48,010 bases of DNA from Eubacterium sp. (GCA_022769325.1 JALEKC010000133.1:1-48010), one strand, 5' to 3'. Shown: positions 25,331 through 34,191, numbered from the stretch's first letter. Notes: a model not told the origin generated them from the sequence alone. Numbers and translations: made by a program.

Positions 25331-28225
25331 ATGTTTTCTGCAATTTTAGATTATATTAAGACCTTGATGCGTTCACGTATTTTTACTTTGATTGTTGCTT
25401 ATGTTGTATTATTCAGCATTTTGGTTGGACGTTTATTTTATCTGCAGATTATTCAAGGGGAAGCCTATGAAGAACAGGCAACCATTAAAAATGAAAAACA
25501 AAAAACAATTAAAAGTTCCCGGGGGAAAATATATGATTGCAACGGAAAATTATTGGCTTCCAATGAGCAGAGTTATGCTATAACTCTGGAAGATACCGGA
25601 GAGATTGAAACCAATAAACAGATGAATGAAATGATATTAAAATGCATTCAACTCATTGAAAAAAATGGGGATAAAGTTACTGTGGATTTTCCAATTATCA
25701 TTGATAAAAAGGGACGGTTTAAATTTAAAGTAGAAAAAAATGAACAGCTTCGTTTCAAACGGGAAATTTATTTTTGCAAATCTGTGGACGAGCTTACGGA
25801 TGAGCAAAAAAATATGACGGCGGAAGAGTGCTTTCGCTATATTCGGACTTCTACGGATTCCGTAAATGCCATCCATTTTTTTGATCCACTTACGGAAGAA
25901 AACAAAGGAGAGCCGGATGCAGAAGAAAAATATGAACAGAATTATGATGATGCAACCGCATTGAAAATTATGGCAATCCGCTATGCTTTGATGATGAATA
26001 CATATCAAAAGTATGAGCCGATTACCATTAGTTCCGATGTATCTTTAAATACGGTGGCGGCCATCAAAGAAAATTCTGCCAGTTTGATTGGTGTGGATGT
26101 AAGCGAAGAGGCAAAGAGGGTATATTATGACAGTACTTATTTTGCCCATATCATAGGTTATACCGGATTGATTTCTTCCGATGCCCTTGCTTCCATGAAA
26201 GAAAATGGGGACAATACTTATACGGCAGCGGATCAGATTGGAAAAACAGGAATTGAAAGTTCTTATGAAGAGCAACTTCGTGGAAAAAAAGGAAGCGAAA
26301 CTTTGGTTATCGACAGCAGTTCCCGTGTGGTTGAAACCAAGGATCATCGAGATGCCACAGCAGGGAAAGACATTTATTTGACCATCGATGCGGATTTGCA
26401 AAGTGCGGTATACCAATTGACGGAAAAAGCCATTGCAGGTGTTTTGATTTCGAAATTAAATAATAGTAAAAGTGCAGGCTCAAAGGGGAAAAAAGCAGAA
26501 AATATTCGGATTCCCATTTATGATGTCTACTGTGCAATTATTGAAAATAGTCTGGTGGACATTGCAAAATTTTCAAGAGAAGACGCATCTGAATTGGAAA
26601 AAATAGTATATAAAACATTTCAGAGAGAGAAAAAGAATTCCTTGAAAATCCTGCGAAGATATTTGGACTATGACAATAAAACATCAGCCAAGGAGATTTC
26701 CGAAACATCGGCTGATTATATGGAATATATTTATTCCATGCTTCGGAAAAATGAAGTGATTTCAACGGAGAAAATGGATAAATCCGATGAGATATATAAT
26801 CGTTATGCCAATGGAAAAATCAGTTTGAGTGAATTCTTGATTTATGCAATTTCACACAACTGGATTGACCTGGAAATGCTCAATGTAGGCGATGATTATT
26901 ATAGTACCAAAGAGATTTATTCGAAAATTATTGATTACATTTTTGATGAATTAAATGATGATAGTGCTTATGATAAAAAAGTATATCATACTCTTATTTA
27001 TGAAGATAAGATTAGTGGAAGACAAGTTTGTATGCTTTTGTATGAACAAGGGTATTTAAAGAAAAATAAAACAACTTTGGCAAAACTCAGAACAGGAATG
27101 ATTTCTCCTTTTCATTTTTTGAAATCGAAAATCAAATCCTTAGAAATTACACCAGGTGAATTGGGACTGACACCATGTGCGGCATCGGTAATTATCACAG
27201 ATCCCAATACCGGAAAAGTGAAAGCCATGGTATCATACCCAAGCTATGACAATAATCAATTTGCAAATTCGGTAGATAGCGAATATTTTGCAAAAATCAA
27301 TTCCAATTCTGCGTCGCCACTTTTAAATCGCGCTACACAGCAAAAGACGGCACCGGGTTCCACGTATAAAATGGTTTCTGCAACAGCTGCCTTGGAAGAG
27401 GGGGTAATTGATCTATATTCTACGGTAACAGACCATGTGGTATTTGATAAGGTGAATCCTTCTCCAAAATGTTGGAGTAACTACAGCCATGGCACCATTA
27501 ATGTTTCCCAGGCAATTCAGCATTCCTGTAACTACTTTTTCTATGAGATGGGATATCGTCTCAGTGGTCTGAGTGGAACGGTAGTAAACCATGAAAAGGG
27601 TCTGAAAAAATTGGAGAAGTATGCGGATAAATATGGATTGACCGATTTGTCCGGAGTTGAACTTTCAGAAGCACAACCTCATGTTTCGGACAGTGATGCG
27701 GTTCGTTCTGCCATCGGCCAGGGAACCAATAGTTTTACGCCAATTCAATTATCGCGTTATGTATCCACCATTTCCAATGGAGGTACCTGTTATGATTTGA
27801 CCTTAATAGATAAAATTGCAGATCCTTCACAGGATAAATTGAAAACAAATAAAGCCTCTGTTCGAAATAAATTGGATATACAGGATTCTACTTTAAAAGC
27901 CATACAAAGCGGAATGTATATGGTGGTTAATAATGGAAGCTTAAAAAGTGTTTTTCAAAAAGTTCCGGTAAAGGTTGCCGGTAAAACCGGTACGGCGCAG
28001 ATTAGTGCCAATGAGCCAAACCATGCATTGTTTGTTTCCTATGCTCCGTATACAGACCCCAAGATTTCGGTTACAGTGGTGATTCCCAATGCATTTACTT
28101 CCAGTAATGCCGCATCTTTGGCAAGCAATGTATATCAATACTATTTTGACGAAAAGGCAAGACAAAAATTACTGAAGAAATCGGCAACTAGTCCGGTAAG
28201 CAACTCTGGAGGAGTGGCAGATTAA
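25331..28225 (+). CDS. mrdA: penicillin-binding protein 2 (class B transpeptidase) with large insertion
   Basis: PBP2 is the transpeptidase of the Rod complex, partner of RodA. One membrane helix lies at about residues 17-37, then the pedestal/dimer domain (RGKIYDCNGKLLASN). The transpeptidase domain has the active-site Ser in PGSTYK (about 677), SCN (about 732) and KTGTAQ (about 885). Length 964 far exceeds the usual 600-720. The excess is mainly a helical, charged insertion at about residues 370-612, between LTIDADLQ and VIITDPNTG, two segments normally about 20 residues apart. The reading frame and all motifs are intact, so it should be active. Position in mreBCD-minCDE-rodA supports mrdA over a division or sporulation PBP. 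Confidence 0.9.
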   Translation: MFSAILDYIKTLMRSRIFTLIVAYVVLFSILVGRLFYLQIIQGEAYEEQATIKNEKQKTIKSSRGKIYDCNGKLLASNEQSYAITLEDTGEIETNKQMNEMILKCIQLIEKNGDKVTVDFPIIIDKKGRFKFKVEKNEQLRFKREIYFCKSVDELTDEQKNMTAEECFRYIRTSTDSVNAIHFFDPLTEENKGEPDAEEKYEQNYDDATALKIMAIRYALMMNTYQKYEPITISSDVSLNTVAAIKENSASLIGVDVSEEAKRVYYDSTYFAHIIGYTGLISSDALASMKENGDNTYTAADQIGKTGIESSYEEQLRGKKGSETLVIDSSSRVVETKDHRDATAGKDIYLTIDADLQSAVYQLTEKAIAGVLISKLNNSKSAGSKGKKAENIRIPIYDVYCAIIENSLVDIAKFSREDASELEKIVYKTFQREKKNSLKILRRYLDYDNKTSAKEISETSADYMEYIYSMLRKNEVISTEKMDKSDEIYNRYANGKISLSEFLIYAISHNWIDLEMLNVGDDYYSTKEIYSKIIDYIFDELNDDSAYDKKVYHTLIYEDKISGRQVCMLLYEQGYLKKNKTTLAKLRTGMISPFHFLKSKIKSLEITPGELGLTPCAASVIITDPNTGKVKAMVSYPSYDNNQFANSVDSEYFAKINSNSASPLLNRATQQKTAPGSTYKMVSATAALEEGVIDLYSTVTDHVVFDKVNPSPKCWSNYSHGTINVSQAIQHSCNYFFYEMGYRLSGLSGTVVNHEKGLKKLEKYADKYGLTDLSGVELSEAQPHVSDSDAVRSAIGQGTNSFTPIQLSRYVSTISNGGTCYDLTLIDKIADPSQDKLKTNKASVRNKLDIQDSTLKAIQSGMYMVVNNGSLKSVFQKVPVKVAGKTGTAQISANEPNHALFVSYAPYTDPKISVTVVIPNAFTSSNAASLASNVYQYYFDEKARQKLLKKSATSPVSNSGGVAD

Positions 28226-28255
28226 GATCATTGTGAAAGGAAAGAGAGGATAAAA

Positions 28256-28918
28256 ATGAATCAACCGGTGGTAATAAAAGGAAATAAATCAGGTTTAATT
28301 GTTCATTTGGATGAGGAATTGGAGTTTTCCCAGTTAAAAGAAAAAGTAGAAGAGAAATTTGAAACTTCTTCTGATTTCCTTGGCTCGGCACAGATTGCTC
28401 TGGCTTTTGAAGGACGTCAATTGTCAGAAGAAGAAAAATACGAGTTAATGGAATGCATCCGGGAACATTCACAGCTTGATATTGTTTGTCTGATTGATGA
28501 TGATGCACAAAGGGAAGCTTATTTCACAAAAACGTTAGAAGAAAAATTGTCTTCCCTTCAAGGGGATTCCGGTCAATTTTATAAAGGCACTCTCCGTTCC
28601 GGACAAGTTCTTGAATTTGAGACAAGTATTGTGATTCTTGGAGATGTTAATGTGGGGGCCCAGGTTGTGTCTTCCGGGAATGTTATTGTTCTTGGAAAAA
28701 TGTTAGGAACCGTATATGCAGGAGCATCCGGCAATGAAAATAGTTTTGTCGTTGCCCTTCAAATGAATCCCACCCAGATTCGAATTGCAGATATCATTGC
28801 CAGAAGTCCGGATAAAAAAGCGGAGACAGAACTTGAAACCAAAATTGCATTTGCAAAAGAAGGAAATATTTATATTGAACCTTTAAACCGAAAAGTTTTG
28901 GATGGGATTTCAATATAA
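28256..28918 (+). CDS. minC: septum site-determining protein MinC
   Basis: MinC blocks FtsZ assembly away from midcell when recruited by MinD. The N-terminal half is the FtsZ-binding domain, weakly conserved. The C-terminal beta-helix, about residues 105-215, is clear: LRSGQVLEFETSIVILGDVNVGAQVVSSGNVIVLGKMLGTVYAG. Length 220 is normal. AAGGAAAGAGAGG precedes the ATG. MinD and MinE follow. Confidence 0.94.
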   Translation: MNQPVVIKGNKSGLIVHLDEELEFSQLKEKVEEKFETSSDFLGSAQIALAFEGRQLSEEEKYELMECIREHSQLDIVCLIDDDAQREAYFTKTLEEKLSSLQGDSGQFYKGTLRSGQVLEFETSIVILGDVNVGAQVVSSGNVIVLGKMLGTVYAGASGNENSFVVALQMNPTQIRIADIIARSPDKKAETELETKIAFAKEGNIYIEPLNRKVLDGISI

Positions 28919-28931
28919 AGGATTGCTTTTT

Positions 28932-28959
28932 TTTACAATTTCAAGTAAAATATTAAGAT
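28932..28959 (+). promoter_or_regulatory. possible internal promoter for minD
   Basis: TTTACA, 16 bases and TAAGAT lie in the 75-base minC-minD gap, about 35 bases before the ATG. This gap is the longest inside the radC-mgsA block. The match is moderate and read-through from upstream is also likely. Confidence 0.35.
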
Positions 28960-28993
28960 AGATAGTTATAGAAGGAAAGGATAGGTAGTTACC

Positions 28994-29785
28994 ATGAGTG
29001 AAGTAATCGTTATAACATCTGGTAAAGGTGGAGTTGGTAAGACAACAACCACAGCAAATGTAGGAACCGGATTGGCAAAAGAAGGAAAGAAAGTTGTATT
29101 AATTGATACAGATATAGGACTTCGTAACCTGGATGTGGTTATGGGGCTTGAAAATCGAATTGTATATAATCTTGTAGATGTTATTGAAGGAAATTGTCGT
29201 ATCAATCAGGCATTGATTAAGGATAAGAGATACCCGACATTATATCTCTTACCGTCAGCCCAGACCCGGGATAAGACAGCAGTGTCTCCGGAGCAGATGG
29301 CAAAATTGACGGAGCAGTTAAAAGATGAATTTGATTACATATTGCTTGACTGTCCGGCTGGAATTGAACAGGGATTTATGAATGCCATTGCTGGAGCAAG
29401 TCGTGCAATTGTTGTGACAACACCTGAAGTATCCGCAGTGAGAGATGCGGACCGCATTATTGGATTGCTCAATGCCAATGAAATCAAGAAAACGGAGTTG
29501 GTGGTAAATCGTCTTCGTTATGATATGGTGAAGCGTGGAGATATGATGTCAAGTGATGATGTGGTGGAGATTCTGGCGATTGATTTGCTGGGAGTTGTTC
29601 CGGATGATGAGAATATCGTCGTTTCGACAAACCAGGGAGAGCCTCTTGTAGGAACCAAATCTCTTGCCGGACAAGCATATGAAAATATTTGTAAACGAAT
29701 CATGGGAGAGGAAGTTCCTTTGTTGGATTTGTCAAAGGGAACAGGATTTTTCTCGAAGATAAAGAGTAAATTCAAAAACAACTAA
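28994..29785 (+). CDS. minD: septum site-determining ATPase MinD
   Basis: MinD is a membrane-associated ATPase that carries MinC to the membrane and is released by MinE. The deviant Walker A GKGGVGKTTTTAN, the DTDIGLRNLD loop and YILLDCPAGIEQG are diagnostic. The last residues, GFFSKIKSKFKNN, can form the amphipathic membrane-targeting helix. Length 263 is normal. Confidence 0.97.
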   Translation: MSEVIVITSGKGGVGKTTTTANVGTGLAKEGKKVVLIDTDIGLRNLDVVMGLENRIVYNLVDVIEGNCRINQALIKDKRYPTLYLLPSAQTRDKTAVSPEQMAKLTEQLKDEFDYILLDCPAGIEQGFMNAIAGASRAIVVTTPEVSAVRDADRIIGLLNANEIKKTELVVNRLRYDMVKRGDMMSSDDVVEILAIDLLGVVPDDENIVVSTNQGEPLVGTKSLAGQAYENICKRIMGEEVPLLDLSKGTGFFSKIKSKFKNN

Positions 29786-29800
29786 AAGGAGATGAAAACT

Positions 29801-30061
29801 ATGAAATTTGCAGATTTTTTTCGGAAAAAGTCATCCGGTAATGTGGCAAAGGACAGACTTAAATTGGTTTTAGTTTCGGATCGTGCGAATTGTTCTCCGG
29901 ATATTATGGAACAAATACAAAAGGATATTATTAATGTACTTTCCAAATATGTTGAAATTGATCAAGGTGGTTTGGATATAAAAATTGAGCAAAATGAATT
30001 GGAAGGAAACAATGCGATTTTTGCCAATATTCCGATTTTAAGTATTAAACAGACCAAATAA
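29801..30061 (+). CDS. minE: cell division topological specificity factor MinE
   Basis: MinE stimulates MinD ATPase and drives Min oscillation. The 86-residue protein has the N-terminal membrane/MinD-binding segment (FADFFRKKSSGNVAKDRLKLVLVSDRA) and the C-terminal dimer domain with DIMEQIQKDIINVLSKYVEID. The ATG at 29801 has AAAGGAG nine bases before it; the track ATG at 29792 lies inside that site. MinE is absent from Bacillus but common in Clostridia. Confidence 0.95.
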   Translation: MKFADFFRKKSSGNVAKDRLKLVLVSDRANCSPDIMEQIQKDIINVLSKYVEIDQGGLDIKIEQNELEGNNAIFANIPILSIKQTK

Positions 30062-30081
30062 AATGGTGGTGATATGCAGAG

Positions 30082-31308
30082 ATGGTAACGATTAACAATT
30101 TGAAAGAACGTGTGACACATTGGTTTTTATCAAAGCATTATAATTATAAGCGATTTGATTTCCTTTTGGTAATGGTCGTTATTATTCTTTTTTTAATTAG
30201 CTCCTTTATCTTGTCAATCATTCCTTCCTCGGGACAGGTAGGGTCTATGAAACGACAGATTTTTACGATAGGAATGGGATTATGTGTTATACTGGTTTTC
30301 TCATTGATTGATTATCACACGTTATGCATGTATGTTCCGATTTTGTATATTATTACTACTCTGATGGTTGCAGGAACCCGTTTTTCACCTTTGGGCACCA
30401 ATAACGATACGGATTCTTATCGTTGGTTGGATTTTAAAATATTTAAATTTCAGCCATCGGAGGTTTGTAAAATTGTTGTGATATTAGCTTTGGCCTCTTT
30501 TTTTCTTGCTTATCGGGAAAAAATGGAGTCCTTTAAGACCTTTTTTCTTGCCTGTGCTATTGCGCTATTGCCAACAGCATTTATTTTGGTGCAATCCGAT
30601 TTATCCTCCAGTGTTGTCATTATTGTTGTACTGGCGATGATGATTTTGTGTTCGGGGATGAGTAAAAAAATAATCGGACCGGTGGTGGCAGTATTGATTC
30701 CCATCGCAGGTTTTTTGATTTGGTATATTCAGCAGCCGGGACAGAAATTGTTACAGGGATATCAATTAAGACGTATTACCGGTTGGTTACATCCGGAAAC
30801 GGAAGCATTGGGAATTATGTATCAGCAAAACAATTCCGTATTGTCCATTGCCTCCGGGAAATTATATGGAAAACTTTTAATGGATGGATTGGGAGAAAAT
30901 CGAAATTACAATTCCGTAGATGTAATTGAAAGTGATTTTGTATGGACACCTATTAGTGAAGAATTTGGATTTATTGGATGCCTGATTATTCTTGGGCTTT
31001 TATCCATTATTATTATTAAGTGTTTTATTGCCGCCAAGAATGCCAGAGATTACCTGGGAATGATGATTGCTCTTGGTATTGGCTCACTGTTTTGTTTTCA
31101 GACCTTTTTTAATATTGGTGTCGTGACGTCGCTTTTGCCAAATACAGGACTACCACTTCCTTTTTTGAGTAATGGATTGTCTTCTATGCTTAGTAATTCT
31201 ATGGCAATTGGTATCCTGATTAATATTCAAATACAACCTACACGAGGAAATAGCAGCAGTTTTGTGGAAAGTCTGGCTTTGGAAAATAACTTATCATGGA
31301 AAAAATGA
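30082..31308 (+). CDS. rodA: RodA peptidoglycan polymerase (SEDS family)
   Basis: RodA is the SEDS glycosyltransferase that polymerises lipid II for elongation with PBP2. About ten membrane helices are visible. Family motifs include YRWLDFKIFKFQPSE, with the conserved Trp-Leu and PSE, and near the end FFNIGVVTSLLPNTGLPLPFLSNG, matching the SEDS signature. Length 408 is normal. The presence of mreBCD and PBP2 in the same block favours RodA over FtsW or SpoVE. Confidence 0.93.
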   Translation: MVTINNLKERVTHWFLSKHYNYKRFDFLLVMVVIILFLISSFILSIIPSSGQVGSMKRQIFTIGMGLCVILVFSLIDYHTLCMYVPILYIITTLMVAGTRFSPLGTNNDTDSYRWLDFKIFKFQPSEVCKIVVILALASFFLAYREKMESFKTFFLACAIALLPTAFILVQSDLSSSVVIIVVLAMMILCSGMSKKIIGPVVAVLIPIAGFLIWYIQQPGQKLLQGYQLRRITGWLHPETEALGIMYQQNNSVLSIASGKLYGKLLMDGLGENRNYNSVDVIESDFVWTPISEEFGFIGCLIILGLLSIIIIKCFIAAKNARDYLGMMIALGIGSLFCFQTFFNIGVVTSLLPNTGLPLPFLSNGLSSMLSNSMAIGILINIQIQPTRGNSSSFVESLALENNLSWKK

Positions 31309-31341
31309 TGTAAAATGGATACTTGGAAGGAGGAAATATAT

Positions 31342-31740
31342 ATGAATATTGGCCTAATTGCACATGATTCTAAGAAAATATTGATGCAGAATTTTTGTAT
31401 TGCATATCGTGGAATCTTATGTAAGCATGATATTTTTGCCACTGCAACTACAGGCAGATTAGTGGAAGAAGTTACCAATTTAACCATTCATAAATATCTT
31501 GCAGGACATTTGGGGGGAGAAAAACAATTGGGAGCTCAGATTGAGAATAATGATATCGATCTTGTGATTTTTTTGCGAGACCCACTCACGCCAAAATCTC
31601 ATGAACCGGAAGTGACAACACTTTTTCAGCTTTGTGACGTTCACAATATTCCTTTGGCAACCAATGTGGCAACCGCAGAATTGTTGGTGAAGGCTTTGGA
31701 ACGTGGAGATTTGGATTGGCGCGAGTTGGTTCGACAATAA
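31342..31740 (+). CDS. mgsA: methylglyoxal synthase-like protein with altered catalytic positions
   Basis: MgsA converts dihydroxyacetone phosphate to methylglyoxal and phosphate. The fold signatures NIGLIAHDSKK, ATATTGRLVEE, GGEKQLGAQI, DLVIFLRDPL and NIPLATNVATAE align along the full 132 residues. Compared with E. coli MgsA from memory, Asp71 becomes Glu60 and Asp101 becomes Glu90, while Asp91 (Asp80 here) and His98 (His87 here) remain. The Asp pair acts in catalysis in E. coli, so activity may be reduced or changed. The ATG at 31342 follows GGAGG; the track start is upstream. It ends the rodA block. Confidence 0.85.
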   Translation: MNIGLIAHDSKKILMQNFCIAYRGILCKHDIFATATTGRLVEEVTNLTIHKYLAGHLGGEKQLGAQIENNDIDLVIFLRDPLTPKSHEPEVTTLFQLCDVHNIPLATNVATAELLVKALERGDLDWRELVRQ

Positions 31741-31744
31741 ACGT

Positions 31745-31777
31745 AATCAGTTTTTTAGCCTTCCACAAAAACTGATT
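31745..31777. terminator. hairpin at mgsA / DUF378 convergent ends (possible terminator)
   Basis: AATCAGTTTTT and AAAAACTGATT form a perfect 11-bp stem around an 11-base loop, five bases after the mgsA stop and inside the last codons of the opposing small gene. There is no strong U-tract after it, so termination is plausible but not assured. Confidence 0.45.
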
Positions 31778-31941
31778 GCATATAGACCGCATATACCTAC
31801 GATGGCATAAATGATTCGGGATAAAATGGACATGGAACCACAGATAAAGGCAACAAGGTCAAATCCGAAAAATCCGATTAATCCCCAATTAATGGCACCG
31901 ATAATTACCAGGGTAAGTGCGATATAGTCAATTGTTTTCAT
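31747..31941 (-). CDS. DUF378 family small membrane protein (YuzA-like)
   Basis: The 64-residue protein has two hydrophobic helices and the family pattern DYIALTLVIIGAINWGLIGFFGFDLVA followed by RIIYAIVGICGLYAI. This is the DUF378 domain, found in Bacillus YuzA; function unknown. AAAAGGAGG lies before the ATG on the minus strand. It is a single gene facing the rodA-mgsA end and divergent from the HlyD-like gene. Confidence 0.88.
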   Translation of the reverse strand: MKTIDYIALTLVIIGAINWGLIGFFGFDLVAFICGSMSILSRIIYAIVGICGLYAISFCGRLKN

Positions 31942-32011
31942 GTTGAAAAACCTCCTTTTGTAGTAATTTTAGTTATTTACCAAAAGAATTTTTTTATTCA
32001 AAAAAGATGTA

Positions 32012-32042
32012 TATAATCGAGTAGGTGTCAGCCTACTCGATT
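32012..32042. promoter_or_regulatory. TATAAT plus perfect palindrome ahead of the HlyD-like gene
   Basis: TATAAT at 32012-32017 is a good -10, with no clear -35 (T-rich). AATCGAGTAGG-TGTCAG-CCTACTCGATT at 32015-32042 is a perfect 11-bp inverted repeat that overlaps the -10 and the predicted start. That suits a repressor operator. No U-tract follows on the + strand, so it is a poor terminator. Confidence 0.55.
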
Positions 32043-32061
32043 AAAATGGAAAGGAAGCATT

Positions 32062-33468
32062 TTGGTTTTGAAAAGAAATAGAAATGTAATAAAATATCGA
32101 AAGCCTTTAAAACCGAATATTGCATTGGTTATTTTGATTATTATTATCCTATATGTGGTTGTGATTTCCTGGAATTATTTTAATGCTGAACATATTAGTA
32201 TTTATGAAGTAAATGAGACCAGTATTGCAGATGACAGCACTATGACAGGATTTATATTGCGTGACGAATCTGTAGTGTATTCTGAACAAGAGGGATATAT
32301 CAACTTTTATCATGCCGATCAAAGTAAAGTTGGAAAAAATGAGGTAATATATACCATTGATAAAAATGGAACGGTAAATGATTTGCTGGAGCAGGTGGAG
32401 TCCAGTCATCAGGTGACTTCCTCAGATATCTTAAAACTGCGTGAGGTTATCAATGATTATTATAGTAACTATAATCCGGCGAATTATTATACCATAAAAG
32501 ATTTTCATTATAATGTTGAAAATACAATATTTGAGCAAAGTCGGGATAATCTTTACAGTGATATAAAAAAGCAGTTATCGGAAGCCTCAAAATCAACGGA
32601 AATAATCAAATCTAAAGCGGCGAACCCCGGGGTGATTTCTTATTCCATAGATGGTTATGAAGATATAAAATTGGAACGAATTACATCGGAATTATTTAAA
32701 GACACTGCTTCGGTGGACCGTACACAGCTTACTTCATCCGAAAAAGTTCAGGCGGGTGCCCCCATATATAAATTGGTAACCAGTGATGAGTGGAAGATTG
32801 TCATTCCACTTACAGATAGTATTTACAAGAAAATTATGGATTTATCCACGGTTCGTGTTACCGTAAAAAAAGATCAGATATCCTTTAATTGTGCGCTATC
32901 TTTTCAACAAAATGAAGGAACGAATTTTGCTATATTAACTACCAGTCGCTATATGGGAAGGTATATTAATGACCGCTATTTGGATATTGAATTGAATTTA
33001 AATGCAGCAACGGGATTAAAGATTCCCAATTCATCCATTATTAAAAAGAAGATGACTGTTGTGCCCAAACAATATGTTTCAAATGGTTCTGAAAAACCGA
33101 ATAGTGCTACGCAACCCGGTGTAGTAAAAGTTTCTTATGATAAATCCGGGAAAGAAGAAAAATCTTTTGTTCCCCTGGAAAATGCCAGTTTGAAAGAGGA
33201 TAAGTATTATGTTAATGATACGATTCTTCCACCGGGAACCACCATTGTCGATCCGAAGACAACCCAGCTTGTCACTTTAAGTGAACAGGAAACCCTGGAG
33301 GGAGTCTATTGTGTTAATACCGGATATTGTCAATTTCGTAAAATTGAAAAAATATATGAAAATAATGAATATTCCATTGTTTCCGCGGAAACAAATGGAG
33401 GCATATCAAATTATGACCATATTGTTGTCAATCCACAGCGTTTAAATGAGAATGATTTTATTGAATAA
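32062..33468 (+). CDS. HlyD-like membrane-fusion-type protein in division operon
   Basis: A basic cytoplasmic tail precedes one membrane helix at about residues 17-40 (PNIALVILIIIILYVVVISW). The extracellular part begins with a barrel-sandwich (lipoyl-like) segment around residues 60-110. A possible helical region (110-190) and a beta-barrel-like second half follow. This resembles the adaptor fold of HlyD/RND efflux systems. No transporter partner is nearby; instead yggS, sepF, divIVA, lspA and rluD follow, so a division or envelope role is possible but unproven. The start is one of two TTG codons, 32062 or 32068; AAAGGAAG is closer to ideal for the second. Function is unknown. Confidence 0.75.
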   Translation: MVLKRNRNVIKYRKPLKPNIALVILIIIILYVVVISWNYFNAEHISIYEVNETSIADDSTMTGFILRDESVVYSEQEGYINFYHADQSKVGKNEVIYTIDKNGTVNDLLEQVESSHQVTSSDILKLREVINDYYSNYNPANYYTIKDFHYNVENTIFEQSRDNLYSDIKKQLSEASKSTEIIKSKAANPGVISYSIDGYEDIKLERITSELFKDTASVDRTQLTSSEKVQAGAPIYKLVTSDEWKIVIPLTDSIYKKIMDLSTVRVTVKKDQISFNCALSFQQNEGTNFAILTTSRYMGRYINDRYLDIELNLNAATGLKIPNSSIIKKKMTVVPKQYVSNGSEKPNSATQPGVVKVSYDKSGKEEKSFVPLENASLKEDKYYVNDTILPPGTTIVDPKTTQLVTLSEQETLEGVYCVNTGYCQFRKIEKIYENNEYSIVSAETNGGISNYDHIVVNPQRLNENDFIE

Positions 33469-33504
33469 ATCCATTGGATAATTGGAAGGTTAGGAGGAAT
33501 TAAT

Positions 33505-34191
33505 ATGGTAGTGGAAAATCTAAAAAAGGTGGAAGAAAAAATCCAGCAGGCTTGTGAAAGAAGTGGCCGCTCTCGCAGTGAAGTTACTCTGATTGCTGTA
33601 AGTAAGACAAAACCCATTGAAATGATGCAGGAAGCAATGGAGACAGGAGTAAACATATTTGGAGAAAATAAGGTTCAGGAAATCGTGAAGAAGGAAGTGG
33701 AATTACCGAAGGATGTTGAATGGCATCTGATTGGCCATCTTCAAAGAAATAAAGTTCGTCAGATTGCAGGAAAAGTGAAGCGAATCCATTCCGTAGATTC
33801 CCTTCGATTGGCAGAGCAAATACAAAAAGAATATGAAAAAATTGGAGAAATTGCAGATATATTACTGGAAGTGAATGTTGCAAGAGAAGAATCGAAATAT
33901 GGATTGATGCCGGAGGAAACAGAGGCTGTGATTCGGGAAATTGCTAATTTTCCCAATATCAAGGTACATGGATTGATGACAATCGCCCCTTTTGTGGAGG
34001 ATCCGGAAAAAAATCGCATTCATTTTCAAAATTTACGTAAATTACTAGTTGACATCAACGCAAAAAACATTGATAATATTAGTATGGATGAGCTTTCTAT
34101 GGGTATGACCGGAGATTATGAAGTTGCCATTGAAGAAGGGGCAACTTATATCCGGGTGGGTACCGGTATTTTTGGAAGCAGACAATATTAG
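33505..34191 (+). CDS. PLP homeostasis protein (YggS/PLPBP family)
   Basis: YggS-type proteins bind pyridoxal phosphate and buffer its level; no enzyme reaction is established. The PLP lysine is in LIAVSKTKP near residue 36. FGENKVQEIVKK, WHLIGHLQRNKVR, LLEVNVAREESKYG, VHGLMTIAPF and the C-terminal SMGMTGDYEVAIEEGATYIRVGTGIFG complete the signature. Length 228 is normal. AGGAGG lies before the ATG. A place just upstream of sepF is conserved in Firmicutes. Confidence 0.95.
   Translation: MVVENLKKVEEKIQQACERSGRSRSEVTLIAVSKTKPIEMMQEAMETGVNIFGENKVQEIVKKEVELPKDVEWHLIGHLQRNKVRQIAGKVKRIHSVDSLRLAEQIQKEYEKIGEIADILLEVNVAREESKYGLMPEETEAVIREIANFPNIKVHGLMTIAPFVEDPEKNRIHFQNLRKLLVDINAKNIDNISMDELSMGMTGDYEVAIEEGATYIRVGTGIFGSRQY

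Noticed and set aside
32015-32042. Palindrome as a terminator
   Set aside because: No T-run follows on the + strand, and no upstream + gene needs it because the DUF378 gene on the other strand lies between; kept as an operator candidate.
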